In this document: positions 33,298 through 41,555 of the stretch, one piece after another | Layout of the letters: each line of letters opens with the position of its first letter | Numbering within the stretch: position 1 is the first letter of the stretch | Source: Streptomyces sparsogenes | Lineage (GTDB): Bacteria; Actinomycetota; Actinomycetes; Streptomycetales; Streptomycetaceae | Direction: 5' to 3' | NCBI RefSeq assembly: GCF_001704635.1 | Contig: NZ_MAXF01000093.1 | Location: forward strand, 1-64,000 | Length of the DNA stretch: 64,000 bases | The notes under the pieces: model-generated | What the model saw: the letters and a program-made list of their open reading frames with translations, nothing else | The model's database searches: none | Told to the model about the DNA's origin: nothing | Position numbers and translations under genes: made by a program

Positions 33298-35100
33298 GTG
33301 ACGATCAGAATCCTTCCGGCCGTCGGTGACGCCGACGCCGCCCGCGCGCTCAGCGGGCTGCTCGGCCAGCTCCCCGGCGTCGAACCGGCCCCGCCGGTCG
33401 GCGACTCCACCCGCCTGCTCGACTCGCTCGCCGCGCTGGCCGCCGCCTCCCTGGAGGACCTGCCGGAGGTGGTGCTGGTCCATGAGCGCATCGGACCGGC
33501 CCCCGCGCTCGAGCTCATCCGGGAGATAGCGCTGCGCTTCCCGGCGGTGGGCGTGGTGCTGATGACGGGGGACGCCGGGCCCGCCCTGTACTCCGCCGCC
33601 ATGGACTCCGGCGCCCGCGGCGTCGCCGGGCTGCCGCTGTCGTACGACGAGCTGGCCGCCCGCGTCCAGGCCGCCGCCCAGTGGGCCGGCGGCGTACGGC
33701 GCCACCTGGGGGGCGGTGGCGACGCGCTCGCCACCGGGCCCGGCGGGAAGCTGGTCGCCGTGGCCGGCGCCAAGGGCGGGGTCGGCACCACGGTCACCGC
33801 CGTCCAGCTCGCGCTGGCCGCGCAGGCCGCGGGCCGCAGGGTCGCGCTCGTCGACATGGACCTCCAGTCCGGCGACATCGCCTCCTACCTCGATGTGCAG
33901 TTCCGGCGGTCGATCGCCGACCTGGCGCAGATCAACGACATCACCCCGCGCGTCCTCCAGGAAGCGGTCTTCACCCACCAGACCGGCCTCGGGCTGCTGC
34001 TCGCGCCGGGGGAGGGCGAGCGCGGCGAGGAGGTCACCGACCGCGCGGCCCGGCAGGTCGTCAGCGCGCTGCGGTCACGCTTCGAGGTGGTGATCGTCGA
34101 CTGCGGTACGCAGATGACCTCGGCCGGCGCGGCCACCGTCGAGGTCGCGGACCTCGCGCTGCTGGTCACCACCCCCGACGTGGTCGCGGTGCGGGCCGCC
34201 AAGCGCATGGTCCGGCTCTGGGACCGGCTGCAGATCCGCAAGGCCGAGGACACCATCGGCGTCGTCAACCGCCACACCCGCAGCGCGGAGATCCAGCCCC
34301 AGCTGATCGAGCGCGCCACGGGCACCCGCATGGCCCGCACGGTGGTCCCCGCCGGGTACAAGGAGCTGCAGCCGGCCGTCGACTCCGGCCGGATGCAGGA
34401 CCTGGACGCCAAGTCGGCCGTCAAGCAGGCGCTGTGGGGGCTGGCCGGCGAGCTGGGCCTGGTCGAGGCGCCCGGCGCCGCCGAGGGCAGGGGCGGCGGG
34501 GGACGCGGCGGCGCGGGCGCGGGCGGCGGCGGCCGGGCGCACCGCGGCGGCCCACCGGGCCCCGCCGACCGCACGCTGACGGGCATGCGGCGCCGCCGTG
34601 CCATAGGGGCGGGCGGCGACGCGCCAGGCGCCGACCCCGCGACGGGCGCCGGCGCCGGCACGGGCACCGGCCCGGACTCGCTGCGCGAGGTCCCCTCCAC
34701 GCCCTCCGGGCGCTTCCTGCGCAAGCGGGGCGGCGACCGCGGCCAGGTCGCGGTCGAGTTCCTCGGCGTGCTGCCGCTCGCGCTGGTGGTGCTGGCCGTC
34801 ATCTGGCAGTTCGTGCTGCTCGGCTACACCTACTCGCTCGCGGGCAACTCCGCCGACAAGGCCGCCCGCGCGGGCGCCGCGGTCGGCGGCGACGCGGCCA
34901 CCTGCCAGGCGGCGGCCCTCGACGACCTCCCGAGCGCCTGGCAGGAAAGCGCGCAGATCACCTGCGGGCAGGGCGCCGACGGCGTGTGGAAGGCCACGGT
35001 GAAGGTGCACGTCCCGGTGCTCTTCCCCGGCGCCGCGGACTTCCCCTGGCCGGTCACGGGCACCGCGGGCGCGGCGGACGAGCAGGCGGAGGGGGTGTGA
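33298..35100 (+). CDS. CpaE/TadZ-type ATPase fused to a TadE pseudopilin-like domain
   Basis: 600 residues. An N-terminal receiver-like domain (to about 125, without a clear phospho-Asp pocket) precedes a MinD/ParA-type P-loop domain with deviant Walker A KGGVGTT at 159-165, the LVDMDLQSGD loop and DCGTQMTSAGAATVEVADLA. A Gly/Ala/Arg linker of about 90 residues (400-480) follows. Then comes a complete TadE unit: GDRGQVAVEFLGVLPLALVV with its membrane helix (about 485-510), and a 90-residue external part with Cys residues. CpaE/TadZ normally is cytoplasmic and directs the pilus machine to its site; TadE is a membrane pseudopilin. Their joining in one frame puts the ATPase on the membrane. GTG 33298 has GAGGCGG upstream. 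Confidence 0.85.
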   Translation: MTIRILPAVGDADAARALSGLLGQLPGVEPAPPVGDSTRLLDSLAALAAASLEDLPEVVLVHERIGPAPALELIREIALRFPAVGVVLMTGDAGPALYSAAMDSGARGVAGLPLSYDELAARVQAAAQWAGGVRRHLGGGGDALATGPGGKLVAVAGAKGGVGTTVTAVQLALAAQAAGRRVALVDMDLQSGDIASYLDVQFRRSIADLAQINDITPRVLQEAVFTHQTGLGLLLAPGEGERGEEVTDRAARQVVSALRSRFEVVIVDCGTQMTSAGAATVEVADLALLVTTPDVVAVRAAKRMVRLWDRLQIRKAEDTIGVVNRHTRSAEIQPQLIERATGTRMARTVVPAGYKELQPAVDSGRMQDLDAKSAVKQALWGLAGELGLVEAPGAAEGRGGGGRGGAGAGGGGRAHRGGPPGPADRTLTGMRRRRAIGAGGDAPGADPATGAGAGTGTGPDSLREVPSTPSGRFLRKRGGDRGQVAVEFLGVLPLALVVLAVIWQFVLLGYTYSLAGNSADKAARAGAAVGGDAATCQAAALDDLPSAWQESAQITCGQGADGVWKATVKVHVPVLFPGAADFPWPVTGTAGAADEQAEGV

Positions 35101-35104
35101 GGCG

Positions 35105-35530
35105 GTGACTTCCGAGGCGGTGACGCGCGGGGCGGCGGCCCGGTGTGGGGTGCGCACTGCGCGCGAGCGGGACCGGGACCGGGAGCGGGGCTCGGCCTCG
35201 ATCGAGTTTCTCGGGTTTCTGCCGGTCCTGCTCCTCGTCGCGCTGGCCGCCGTCCAGTTGGGCCTGGCCGCGTACGCCGCGCAACAGGCGGGGACGGCGG
35301 CCCGCGCGGCGGCGCGTACGGCGTCGCTGGACGAGGTGCGGACCAGCCCGGCGGCCGCGGGGGTCGCGGCGATGAGCGGCTGGCTGGCGGACGGCGCGGA
35401 CATCAGCGTGGTCCCGTGCGGGGACGGCCGTGCGCGGGCGACGGCGACGGTGGCGATCCCGTCGGTGATCCCCGGAGCGAGCTTCGGAAACGCGAAGAGG
35501 AGCGCGACGATGCCGTGCGACGACGGCTGA
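35105..35530 (+). CDS. TadE-like pseudopilin
   Basis: 141 residues: a basic N-terminal segment (RERDRDRERG), then GSASIEFLGFLPVLLLVALA, the conserved TadE helix preceded by a Gly that could be the prepilin-peptidase site. An external domain with a Cys pair follows (VVPCGDG and TMPCDDG). It starts 4 nt after the CpaE-TadE fusion, giving two TadE-type modules in tandem. The first GTG (35105) is used; a second in-frame GTG lies 15 nt downstream. Confidence 0.82.
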   Translation: MTSEAVTRGAAARCGVRTARERDRDRERGSASIEFLGFLPVLLLVALAAVQLGLAAYAAQQAGTAARAAARTASLDEVRTSPAAAGVAAMSGWLADGADISVVPCGDGRARATATVAIPSVIPGASFGNAKRSATMPCDDG

Positions 35531-35610
35531 CCCGGCGCCCGGGGCCCACCACGCGGCACCCCCGCACCCGCGCCGGGACCGCAAGCGCACCCGCCCCCGC
35601 CCCCGTACAC

Positions 35611-35685
35611 CGACACCGAGACCACCGACACCGAGACGACCGACACCGAGACGACCGGCACCGAGACCACCGGCCCCGAGACGAC
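35611..35685 (+). repeat. Five 15-bp tandem repeats between tadE and cpaF
   Basis: Units of the type CGACACCGAGACSAC, five copies in a row, in a 174-nt gap with no separate gene. In the frame shared by tadE and cpaF they read as an Asp/Gly-Thr-Glu-Thr-Thr repeat, and no stop interrupts that frame between the tadE TGA and the cpaF ATG. Confidence 0.9.
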
Positions 35686-35704
35686 CGGCACGAGGAGGAC
35701 ACCG

Positions 35705-37063
35705 ATGAGCCTGCGGGCACGCATCACCGCGCCCGAAGGGCCCGGTGAGGGGCGGGAGGACGGGCATCTCGTCTCCGTCTACCGCGCCAAGCTGCTCGAG
35801 GAGATCGACCTCGCGGAGATGTCCTCGCTGGCCGCCGGGGAGCGCCGCTCCCGCCTGGAGCGCGTCCTCGGGCACATCATCAGCCGCGAGGGCCCGGTCC
35901 TGTCCACCGCCGAGCGGTCCCAGCTGATCCGCCGCGTGGTGGACGAGGCGCTGGGCCTCGGCGTGCTGGAACCGCTCCTGGAGGACGCCTCGATCACCGA
36001 GATCATGGTCAACGGCCCGGACCAGATCTTCGTGGAGCGCGCGGGCCGGGTCGAACTCGTCCCGGTGCGCTTCGCGTCCGAGGAACAGCTGATGCAGACG
36101 ATCGAGCGGATCGTCTCGACGGTCAACCGCCGCGTGGACGAGTCGAATCCGATGGTGGACGCCCGGCTCCCGTCGGGCGAGCGGGTCAACGTCATCATCC
36201 CGCCGCTCGCGCTCACCGGCGCCACGCTCACCATCCGCCGCTTCCCGCGCGCCTACACCCTGCACGAGCTGATCGGCATGGGCACGCTGGACGAGCAGAT
36301 GCTGCTGCTGCTCGCCGCGCTGGTGCGGGCGAAGTTCAACGTCGTGGTGTCCGGGCCCACCGGCTCCGGCAAGACGACGCTGCTCAACTCCCTCTCCGGG
36401 CTGATCCCGGAGGGCGAGCGGATCATCACCGTGGAGGACGCGGCCGAGCTGCAGCTCCAGCAGACGCATGTCATCCGGCTGGAGTCCCGCCCGCCCAACG
36501 TCGAGGGCAAGGGCCGGATCACCATCCGCGACCTGGTGCGCAACTCGCTGCGCATGCGCCCCGACCGCATCATCGTCGGCGAGGTGCGCGGCGGGGAGAC
36601 CCTGGACATGCTCCAGGCGATGTCCACCGGCCACGACGGCTCGCTGGCCACCGTGCACGCCAACAGCGCGGAGGACGCGCTGATGCGGCTCCAGACGCTC
36701 GCCTCGATGTCGGATGTCGCCATCCCGTACGAGGCGCTGCGGGACCAGATCAACAGCGCGGTCGACTGCATCGTGCAGCTCGTCCGGCACGCCGACGGCT
36801 CGCGGCGGATCAGCGAGATCGCGCTGCTGGACAGCCACGGCCACGAGGACTACCGGATCGCGACCGTGTGCCGGTTCGACGCCGAGCCGATGGGCGGGGA
36901 CCGGGTGGTGCGAGGGCGGTTCTCGTACTTCCCGCTCCCGGAGCGGGCCGCCGAGCGGCTGCGGCTGGCGAGCGAGTCGGTGCCGCCCGCGTTCGGCGTC
37001 GCCGCCTTCCCGGCGCAGCTGAGCGTGCGCGGCGCGGCGTACGGCCCGACGGAGCGGAGGTAG
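35705..37063 (+). CDS. cpaF: Pilus assembly secretion ATPase CpaF/TadA
   Basis: Type II/IV secretion ATPase of 452 residues, the motor of Flp pilus assembly. N-terminal helices (to about 90) precede the N2 domain (ITEIMVNGPDQIFVERAGRV) and the RecA-like core: Walker A GPTGSGKTT at 217-225, an Asp box with VEDAAELQL, Walker B RIIVGEVRGGE and the His box TGHDGSLATVHANSAEDAL. GAGGAGG lies 6 nt before the ATG. It is followed by tadB after only 6 nt. Confidence 0.95.
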   Translation: MSLRARITAPEGPGEGREDGHLVSVYRAKLLEEIDLAEMSSLAAGERRSRLERVLGHIISREGPVLSTAERSQLIRRVVDEALGLGVLEPLLEDASITEIMVNGPDQIFVERAGRVELVPVRFASEEQLMQTIERIVSTVNRRVDESNPMVDARLPSGERVNVIIPPLALTGATLTIRRFPRAYTLHELIGMGTLDEQMLLLLAALVRAKFNVVVSGPTGSGKTTLLNSLSGLIPEGERIITVEDAAELQLQQTHVIRLESRPPNVEGKGRITIRDLVRNSLRMRPDRIIVGEVRGGETLDMLQAMSTGHDGSLATVHANSAEDALMRLQTLASMSDVAIPYEALRDQINSAVDCIVQLVRHADGSRRISEIALLDSHGHEDYRIATVCRFDAEPMGGDRVVRGRFSYFPLPERAAERLRLASESVPPAFGVAAFPAQLSVRGAAYGPTERR

Positions 37064-37069
37064 CCGGAC

Positions 37070-38008
37070 ATGGACCGACTGGCGGTGCTGACGGTCGGGG
37101 CGACGCTGGTGTGCGGCGCGCTGGGCGTCGCGGGTGTGCTCACCTACGCCCGGGGCAGGGCGGCCCAGGAGGCCCTGTTCGACCGGCTCTCCGATACCGG
37201 GCGGCTGCCGCTGTCCGGCCGGCGGCGCCGGTTCGCGCGGGTGGACCGGTGGCTGCGCGCCACCCGGCTCGGGCGGAGGCTGGAGCTGCGGCTGGCCTCG
37301 ACGGGTCTCGAGCTCACCCCCGGCGAGTTCTTCGTCTACACGGCGGGGGCGGCCCTCGGGCTGTGGGTGGTGGCGGCGTCGCTGCTGGCGGCGTTCTTCG
37401 GGCCGATCGCGGCCGTGGTCGCCGTCTGGTCCGCGTTCGCCTTCCTCAACTGGCAGCGGCAGAAGCGGATCGAGAAGTTCATCAACCAGCTGCCCGAGCT
37501 GTCCCGGATCCTGGCCAACGCCACCCAGGCGGGGCTCGCGCTGCGCACCGCGCTGGGCATGGCGGCCGACGAGATGGAGGCCCCGGCCGGGGAGGAGCTG
37601 GCCAAGGTCGCCGACAAGCTGGCCGTCGGCCACTCGATCGACGACGCGCTGGGCGAACTCACCGAGCGGCTGCCGTCCCGGGAGCTGGTCGTCCTGGTCA
37701 CCACGCTGGTCCTGTCCAACCGCGCGGGCGGGACCGTCGTCAGCTCGCTGCGCAACCTCACCCAGACGCTGGAGGAGCGCAAGGAGACCCGGCGCGAGGT
37801 CCGCACCCAGCTGTCCCAGGTCACCGTCACCGCGTATGTCGTCCCGCTGATGGGGGTGGGCACGCTGCTGCTGATGAACAGGATCGCGGCGGGCTCCCTG
37901 GACCGGATGACCTCGTCCTTCTGGGGCCAGGCCGCGGTGGTGGCGGCCTTCGCGCTGTACGGGATCGGCTTCTTCCTGATCCGCCGCATGTCGAAGATCG
38001 ACGTCTGA
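37070..38008 (+). CDS. tadB: Pilus assembly platform protein TadB
   Basis: 312 residues, type II secretion F-domain family. An N-terminal helix, a basic loop, two helices around residues 85-125, then the F domain (INQLPELSRILANATQAGLA, LRTALGMAADEMEAPAGEEL, and LSNRAGGTVVSSLRNLTQTL), and C-terminal helices ending with RRMSKIDV. With TadC it forms the inner-membrane platform turned by CpaF. GGAGGTAG precedes the ATG. Confidence 0.92.
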   Translation: MDRLAVLTVGATLVCGALGVAGVLTYARGRAAQEALFDRLSDTGRLPLSGRRRRFARVDRWLRATRLGRRLELRLASTGLELTPGEFFVYTAGAALGLWVVAASLLAAFFGPIAAVVAVWSAFAFLNWQRQKRIEKFINQLPELSRILANATQAGLALRTALGMAADEMEAPAGEELAKVADKLAVGHSIDDALGELTERLPSRELVVLVTTLVLSNRAGGTVVSSLRNLTQTLEERKETRREVRTQLSQVTVTAYVVPLMGVGTLLLMNRIAAGSLDRMTSSFWGQAAVVAAFALYGIGFFLIRRMSKIDV

Positions 38009-38023
38009 GAGGGGGCGGCGGAC

Positions 38024-38917
38024 ATGACGATCGGTGTACTGCTGGCGCTGGCGGCCGGGCTGTCGGTGGCGGGGGTCGCGTACGGCGTACGGCTCTATCG
38101 CAGCGAGGCCAAGCTGCCCGCCGATCTGGCCGTGGCGCTGGAGGTCGGGGCGACGCGCACGACGGCGGTCGGCTCGGCCGTCGACCGGCTGGGCATGCGC
38201 TACGCCCCGTTCGTGCTGCGGCTGATGGGGGAGAAGCGGGTCGCGAAGGTGCGCCGCCGGATCGACCTGGCGGGCAATCCGGCCGGGTTGACGGTCGACC
38301 GCTACGCGGCGCGGCGCGCGGTGTACGGCGCCCTCGGCTTCGGCGGCGCCCTGGTGATGCTGATGAAGGGGCAGCTCCTGCTGGCCCTGCTGCTGGTCGC
38401 CTTCGGGCTGTTCTGGATCGAGGTCGGCATCTGGGCGGCGGTGCGGGAGCGCAGGGCCGCCATCGAGCGGACGCTGCCCGACTTCCTGGACGTGCTGGCG
38501 GTGGTGGTGAGCGCCGGTCTTGGCTTCCGGCAGGCGCTGGACCGGGTCGCGGAGAAGTACGAGGGCCCCTGGGCGGATGAACTCCGCATCACACTTCGGC
38601 AAATGGACATGGGGGTGAGCCGCAGACAGGCGTTCGAGGAACTGCGGAAGCGGAACGACTCGGAGCAGGTCGCCCAGTTCGTCACCGCGCTCCAGCAGGG
38701 CGAGGAGCTCGGCGCTCCGATCGTCGAGACATTGATCGCCATTGCGAACGACATGCGGCGCACCGACGCACAGAACGCCCGGCGGCGCGCGGCCCGCGCG
38801 GTGCCCAAGGCGACCATGGTGGTCACGACCTTCATGGTGCCCGGCACGATGATCCTGCTCATCGCGGGGTTCTTCATCGGCTCGGGCACGGACTTCGGCT
38901 CCATCACGGGGGATTGA
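38024..38917 (+). CDS. tadC: Pilus assembly platform protein TadC
   Basis: 297 residues with the same F-domain plan as TadB: a first helix at the start, two helices near 100-145, then LPDFLDVLAVVVSAGLGFRQ, ALDRVAEKYEGPWADEL, and DSEQVAQFVTALQQGEELGA. It ends with a final helix (TTFMVPGTMILLIAGFFIGS). It lies 15 nt after tadB, completing the motor-platform set. Confidence 0.92.
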   Translation: MTIGVLLALAAGLSVAGVAYGVRLYRSEAKLPADLAVALEVGATRTTAVGSAVDRLGMRYAPFVLRLMGEKRVAKVRRRIDLAGNPAGLTVDRYAARRAVYGALGFGGALVMLMKGQLLLALLLVAFGLFWIEVGIWAAVRERRAAIERTLPDFLDVLAVVVSAGLGFRQALDRVAEKYEGPWADELRITLRQMDMGVSRRQAFEELRKRNDSEQVAQFVTALQQGEELGAPIVETLIAIANDMRRTDAQNARRRAARAVPKATMVVTTFMVPGTMILLIAGFFIGSGTDFGSITGD

Positions 38918-39193
38918 GGGCGCCGGATTCGCCGAAGTGCCTTCGCGATTGCAATGGGATGTGGGACAGTCGGTCACGGAGAACTCCTCGGGGCCGGGAG
39001 GGGGTGAATCGCATGGGCCGCGCCCGCCGGAACGCGAAGCTGTCGTTCGAACGCTTCGAAATGGGCAGGCAATGGTGGATGAGGCACTGTTCCCGGGCAG
39101 GTATTCCGGCGTACTTTGCTCGTGTCGCGAGCGGCACCACGGGGGTTGAGTCGCCGGACCTGAGCGGTAAGGCCACCCATGGAGGGGAACACA

Positions 39194-39358
39194 ATGGGGA
39201 AGCGCGTCATGCGGAACGACCGGGGGCAGACCTCGATCGAATACCTGGGCATCATCGCCGTGGTGGTCGCCATCGTCCTCGTCCTGTCGACCACGGACTT
39301 CGGCAGCATGATCGCGAACGCCATCTCCGACAAGATCTCCGAGGTCGTCGACATCTGA
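39194..39358 (+). CDS. flp: Flp-type pilin (54 residues)
   Basis: Short structural pilin: a basic leader (MGKRVMRNDRG) followed by QTSIEYLGIIAVVVAIVLVL and a short amphipathic tail (IANAISDKISEVVDI). The Gly-Gln-Thr-Ser-Ile-Glu-Tyr motif is the prepilin-peptidase processing site of Flp pilins, with Glu at +5 after cleavage at the Gly. GGAGGGG lies 8 nt upstream. The 276-nt gap before it (38918-39193) has no gene, is less GC-rich, and probably carries a separate promoter for this abundant subunit. Confidence 0.9.
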   Translation: MGKRVMRNDRGQTSIEYLGIIAVVVAIVLVLSTTDFGSMIANAISDKISEVVDI

Positions 39359-39366
39359 CCGGGCCC

Positions 39367-40116
39367 GTGACCGCTCGCCGCTCCCGCCTCGCCGGTGACG
39401 CGGGGCAGGCGTTCCCGATCTACATCACCGCCGTGGCGGCCCTGCTCTTCCTCGCCCTCGCCCTCTTCGCCGTCGGCCAGGCGGGCGCCACCCGCAACGG
39501 CGGGCAGACCGCGGCCGACGCGGCGGCGCTCGGCGCGGCCGAGGACTTCCGCGACCAGGTGCGCAAGGGCCTGCTCGACGCGATCGCCGACGGCGCCTCC
39601 TGGGAGGAGCTGCTGACCGGCCGGGGCTTCGACCCGCCGCACGACCCGTGCGACCAGGCGCAGTGGTTCGCCGGCGAGAACGACGCGGACGTCGTTTCCG
39701 GCGGATGCGTCCCGGGCTATCTGCCCGTCTCCTTCACCGTCACGGTCAAGACCCGCAAGGCGGTCGGCAAGTCCGTCATCCCCGGTACGGAGACCAAGCA
39801 CGCGACCGCGAAGGCCAAGGCGGTGGTGGAGCCCCGCTGCGTCCTCGACGAGCCGTCCCCGCTGCCCGACCCCACCGGGGACGGCAAGGGCGACGACGGC
39901 GGCAAGGACGACGGCGGCAAGGACGGCGGGGGCAAGGGGGACGGCGGCGGCAAGGACGATGACGGCAAGGACGATGACGGCAAGGACGACGACGGCAAGG
40001 ACGAGAAGCCCGTCATCGACCTGGTCTGCGAGGGCGAGGACATCGCCATCGACCCCGAGCGCCTCGACCTCTTCCCCGACGCCAAGGACCTGTTCTCCGT
40101 ACATCTCGCCGACTGA
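39367..40116 (+). CDS. TadG-like pilus assembly protein with a Lys/Asp/Gly repeat tail
   Basis: 249 residues from GTG 39367, 8 nt after flp. The N-terminus matches the TadG-like group: GDAGQAFPIYITAVAALLFL, a membrane helix, then GATRNGGQTAADAAALGAAE. The external part has Cys residues (DPCDQ, GGCVPG, RCVLD, LVCEGED). Residues about 175-214 are a low-complexity DDGKDDGGKDGGGKGDG-type tract. The frame ends at the first of five 12-bp repeats, each of which holds the same stop; in another frame those repeats would continue the protein as a Pro-Thr-Glu-Ala tail. Confidence 0.82.
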   Translation: MTARRSRLAGDAGQAFPIYITAVAALLFLALALFAVGQAGATRNGGQTAADAAALGAAEDFRDQVRKGLLDAIADGASWEELLTGRGFDPPHDPCDQAQWFAGENDADVVSGGCVPGYLPVSFTVTVKTRKAVGKSVIPGTETKHATAKAKAVVEPRCVLDEPSPLPDPTGDGKGDDGGKDDGGKDGGGKGDGGGKDDDGKDDDGKDDDGKDEKPVIDLVCEGEDIAIDPERLDLFPDAKDLFSVHLAD

Positions 40117-40170
40117 GGCACCGACTGAGGCACCGACTGAGGCACCGACTGAGGCACCGACTGAGGCACC
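40111..40170 (+). repeat. Five exact 12-bp repeats at the tadG-like stop codon
   Basis: GACTGAGGCACC occurs five times in tandem. The first copy holds the gene's last codon and its TGA; the others repeat the stop in the same frame. The period is a multiple of three. Confidence 0.95.
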
Positions 40171-40193
40171 CGAAGAGTAAAGGACAGCGAGTG

Positions 40194-40811
40194 ATGAGCA
40201 TTCGGCACACGACGAAGGCCCGGAGGGGGGCCGCCATGGGGGCACTCGCGGCAGCTCTGGCCCTCGCCGTGGCCGGGTGCGGCAGCGACGACGGCGGGAA
40301 GCGGGACGACGGCGCCTCGCCGAAGTCCACGGCCGCCAAGGACGACGGACGGGCCGGGGACGACGGCGGCAGCGACGGCGGGGACGACAACCGGAACGAG
40401 CCCGCGGCCGACTCGGACAAGACCATCGGCGAGATCAAGGGCCCGAACGGGATCGTCGTCACCCTGCACTCCGCCGTCCGGGACAGCGGCGGGTTCGTCA
40501 CCGTGAACGGGACCGTGACCAACCACGGGGACCAGCTGTTCAACGCGGTGGACTGGCGCTCCAAGGAGACCGAGATGAAGTCCCGGTCCTCCGTGTCGGG
40601 CGCCTCGCTCGTCGACGAGGCCGGCAAGAAGCGCTATCTGGTGCTGCGGGACACCGACGGGGAGTGCCTGTGCACGACCGGGCTCTCGGGCATCAAGCCG
40701 GACGAGAGCCGCCCGCTGTTCGCCCAGTTCCCGGCGCCGCCGTCGGGTGTGACCAAGGTCGACTTCCAGATCCCGACCATGCCGTCGGTCAGCATCGAGC
40801 TCACGGGATGA
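40194..40811 (+). CDS. Secreted lipoprotein of the tad locus
   Basis: 205 residues with a lipoprotein signal: basic start, LAAALALAVAGC with Cys29 as the lipidated residue. A charged Asp/Gly/Lys linker to about residue 80 follows, then a beta-rich domain (IVVTLHSAVRDSGGFVTVNG, TVTNHGDQLFNAVDW, YLVLRDTDGECLCTTGLSGI) that resembles immunoglobulin-like DUF4352-type folds. AAAGGA lies about 9 nt before the ATG. It sits between the tadG-like and OmpA-domain genes, suggesting a joint role at the cell surface. Confidence 0.82.
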   Translation: MSIRHTTKARRGAAMGALAAALALAVAGCGSDDGGKRDDGASPKSTAAKDDGRAGDDGGSDGGDDNRNEPAADSDKTIGEIKGPNGIVVTLHSAVRDSGGFVTVNGTVTNHGDQLFNAVDWRSKETEMKSRSSVSGASLVDEAGKKRYLVLRDTDGECLCTTGLSGIKPDESRPLFAQFPAPPSGVTKVDFQIPTMPSVSIELTG

Positions 40812-40818
40812 GCGGGCG

Positions 40819-41457
40819 ATGACCACACTCCACGACGGCCGAGCCGGGCGCCGCGCCCGCGCCCGCCGGGGCTCCGTCCTCGTCGCGCTCGCCTCCACCG
40901 CGCTCCTGGTCACCCCGTCCCCGGCGGCCCGCGCCGACAGCGGCCCCGGCGCCCCCGCCGACACCACGCCCCCCACGAAGATCGACGCCAAGGACCCCGA
41001 CCTGCGGATGCCCGGGAGCGCCAAGCTGGCCCCCGGCCGGGTGCTGGACATCAAGTCCGTCGTCGAGACCGACGACGGGGACGAGCGCCGCGAGGACACC
41101 AACGCCAAGGTCAAGTTCGCGCTGCAGGCCGAGGTGCTGTTCGACAAGGACAGCTCCAAGCTGGGCGGCGAGGCCGGCGCGCGGATCAAGGCCATCGCCC
41201 AGGAGATCGAGAAGCAGAACGCGACCACCGTCCGCGTCTTCGGCTTCACCGACGACCTCGGCTCCGCGCTGCACGGCCTCAAGCTGTCCAAGGAGCGGGC
41301 CGACGCCGTCCAGCGCGCGCTCTCGGCGAACCTGGACTCCTCCGTCCACTACCAGATCCGCGGCTACGGCGAGCAGTACCCGATCGCGGACAACTCCACG
41401 GAGGAGGGGCGCAAGAAGAACCGCCGGGTCGAGGTCAGCTTCGGCCGCGCGGGCTAG
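40819..41457 (+). CDS. Secreted OmpA-domain protein
   Basis: 212 residues: signal peptide (GSVLVALASTALLVTPSPAA, cut near residue 39), a short spacer, and an OmpA-type peptidoglycan-binding domain from about residue 95 (ALQAEVLFDKDSSKLGGEAG, VRVFGFTDDLGSALHGLKLS, RGYGEQYPIADNSTEEGRKK, NRRVEVSFG). The domain could anchor the surface fibre or its lipoprotein partner to the wall. It starts 7 nt after the lipoprotein gene and is the last gene of the locus. Confidence 0.88.
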   Translation: MTTLHDGRAGRRARARRGSVLVALASTALLVTPSPAARADSGPGAPADTTPPTKIDAKDPDLRMPGSAKLAPGRVLDIKSVVETDDGDERREDTNAKVKFALQAEVLFDKDSSKLGGEAGARIKAIAQEIEKQNATTVRVFGFTDDLGSALHGLKLSKERADAVQRALSANLDSSVHYQIRGYGEQYPIADNSTEEGRKKNRRVEVSFGRAG

Positions 41458-41521
41458 CTCGGTTCGCGCCGACTCGGTTCGCGCCGGCTCGGTGCTCGGT
41501 TCGCGCCGGCGCGGTTCGCCG
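41458..41521 (+). repeat. CTCGGTTCGCGCCGG 15-bp tandem repeats
   Basis: Three full copies, one broken by a 7-nt insertion, plus a partial copy, immediately after the OmpA-domain gene's stop. The block fills most of the 98-nt gap before the next gene. Confidence 0.85.
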
Positions 41522-41555
41522 GGGGCCCCTGGATGTCCGTCCGGGCGCATGTCCC

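Noticed and set aside
35054..38977. Very long minus-strand open frame across the tad genes
   Set aside because: It is antisense to tadE, cpaF, tadB and tadC, and its composition (His, Gly, Asp, Arg runs without motifs) is what a GC-rich shadow frame gives.
38914..39366. Longer start for the tadG-like gene at 38914
   Set aside because: That extension would run through the flp gene in another frame; GTG 39367 directly before the TadG-like N-terminus is the sensible start.
40111..40170. CRISPR-like array
   Set aside because: The 12-bp units are contiguous with no spacers and are part of a coding end; no cas genes are in the window.
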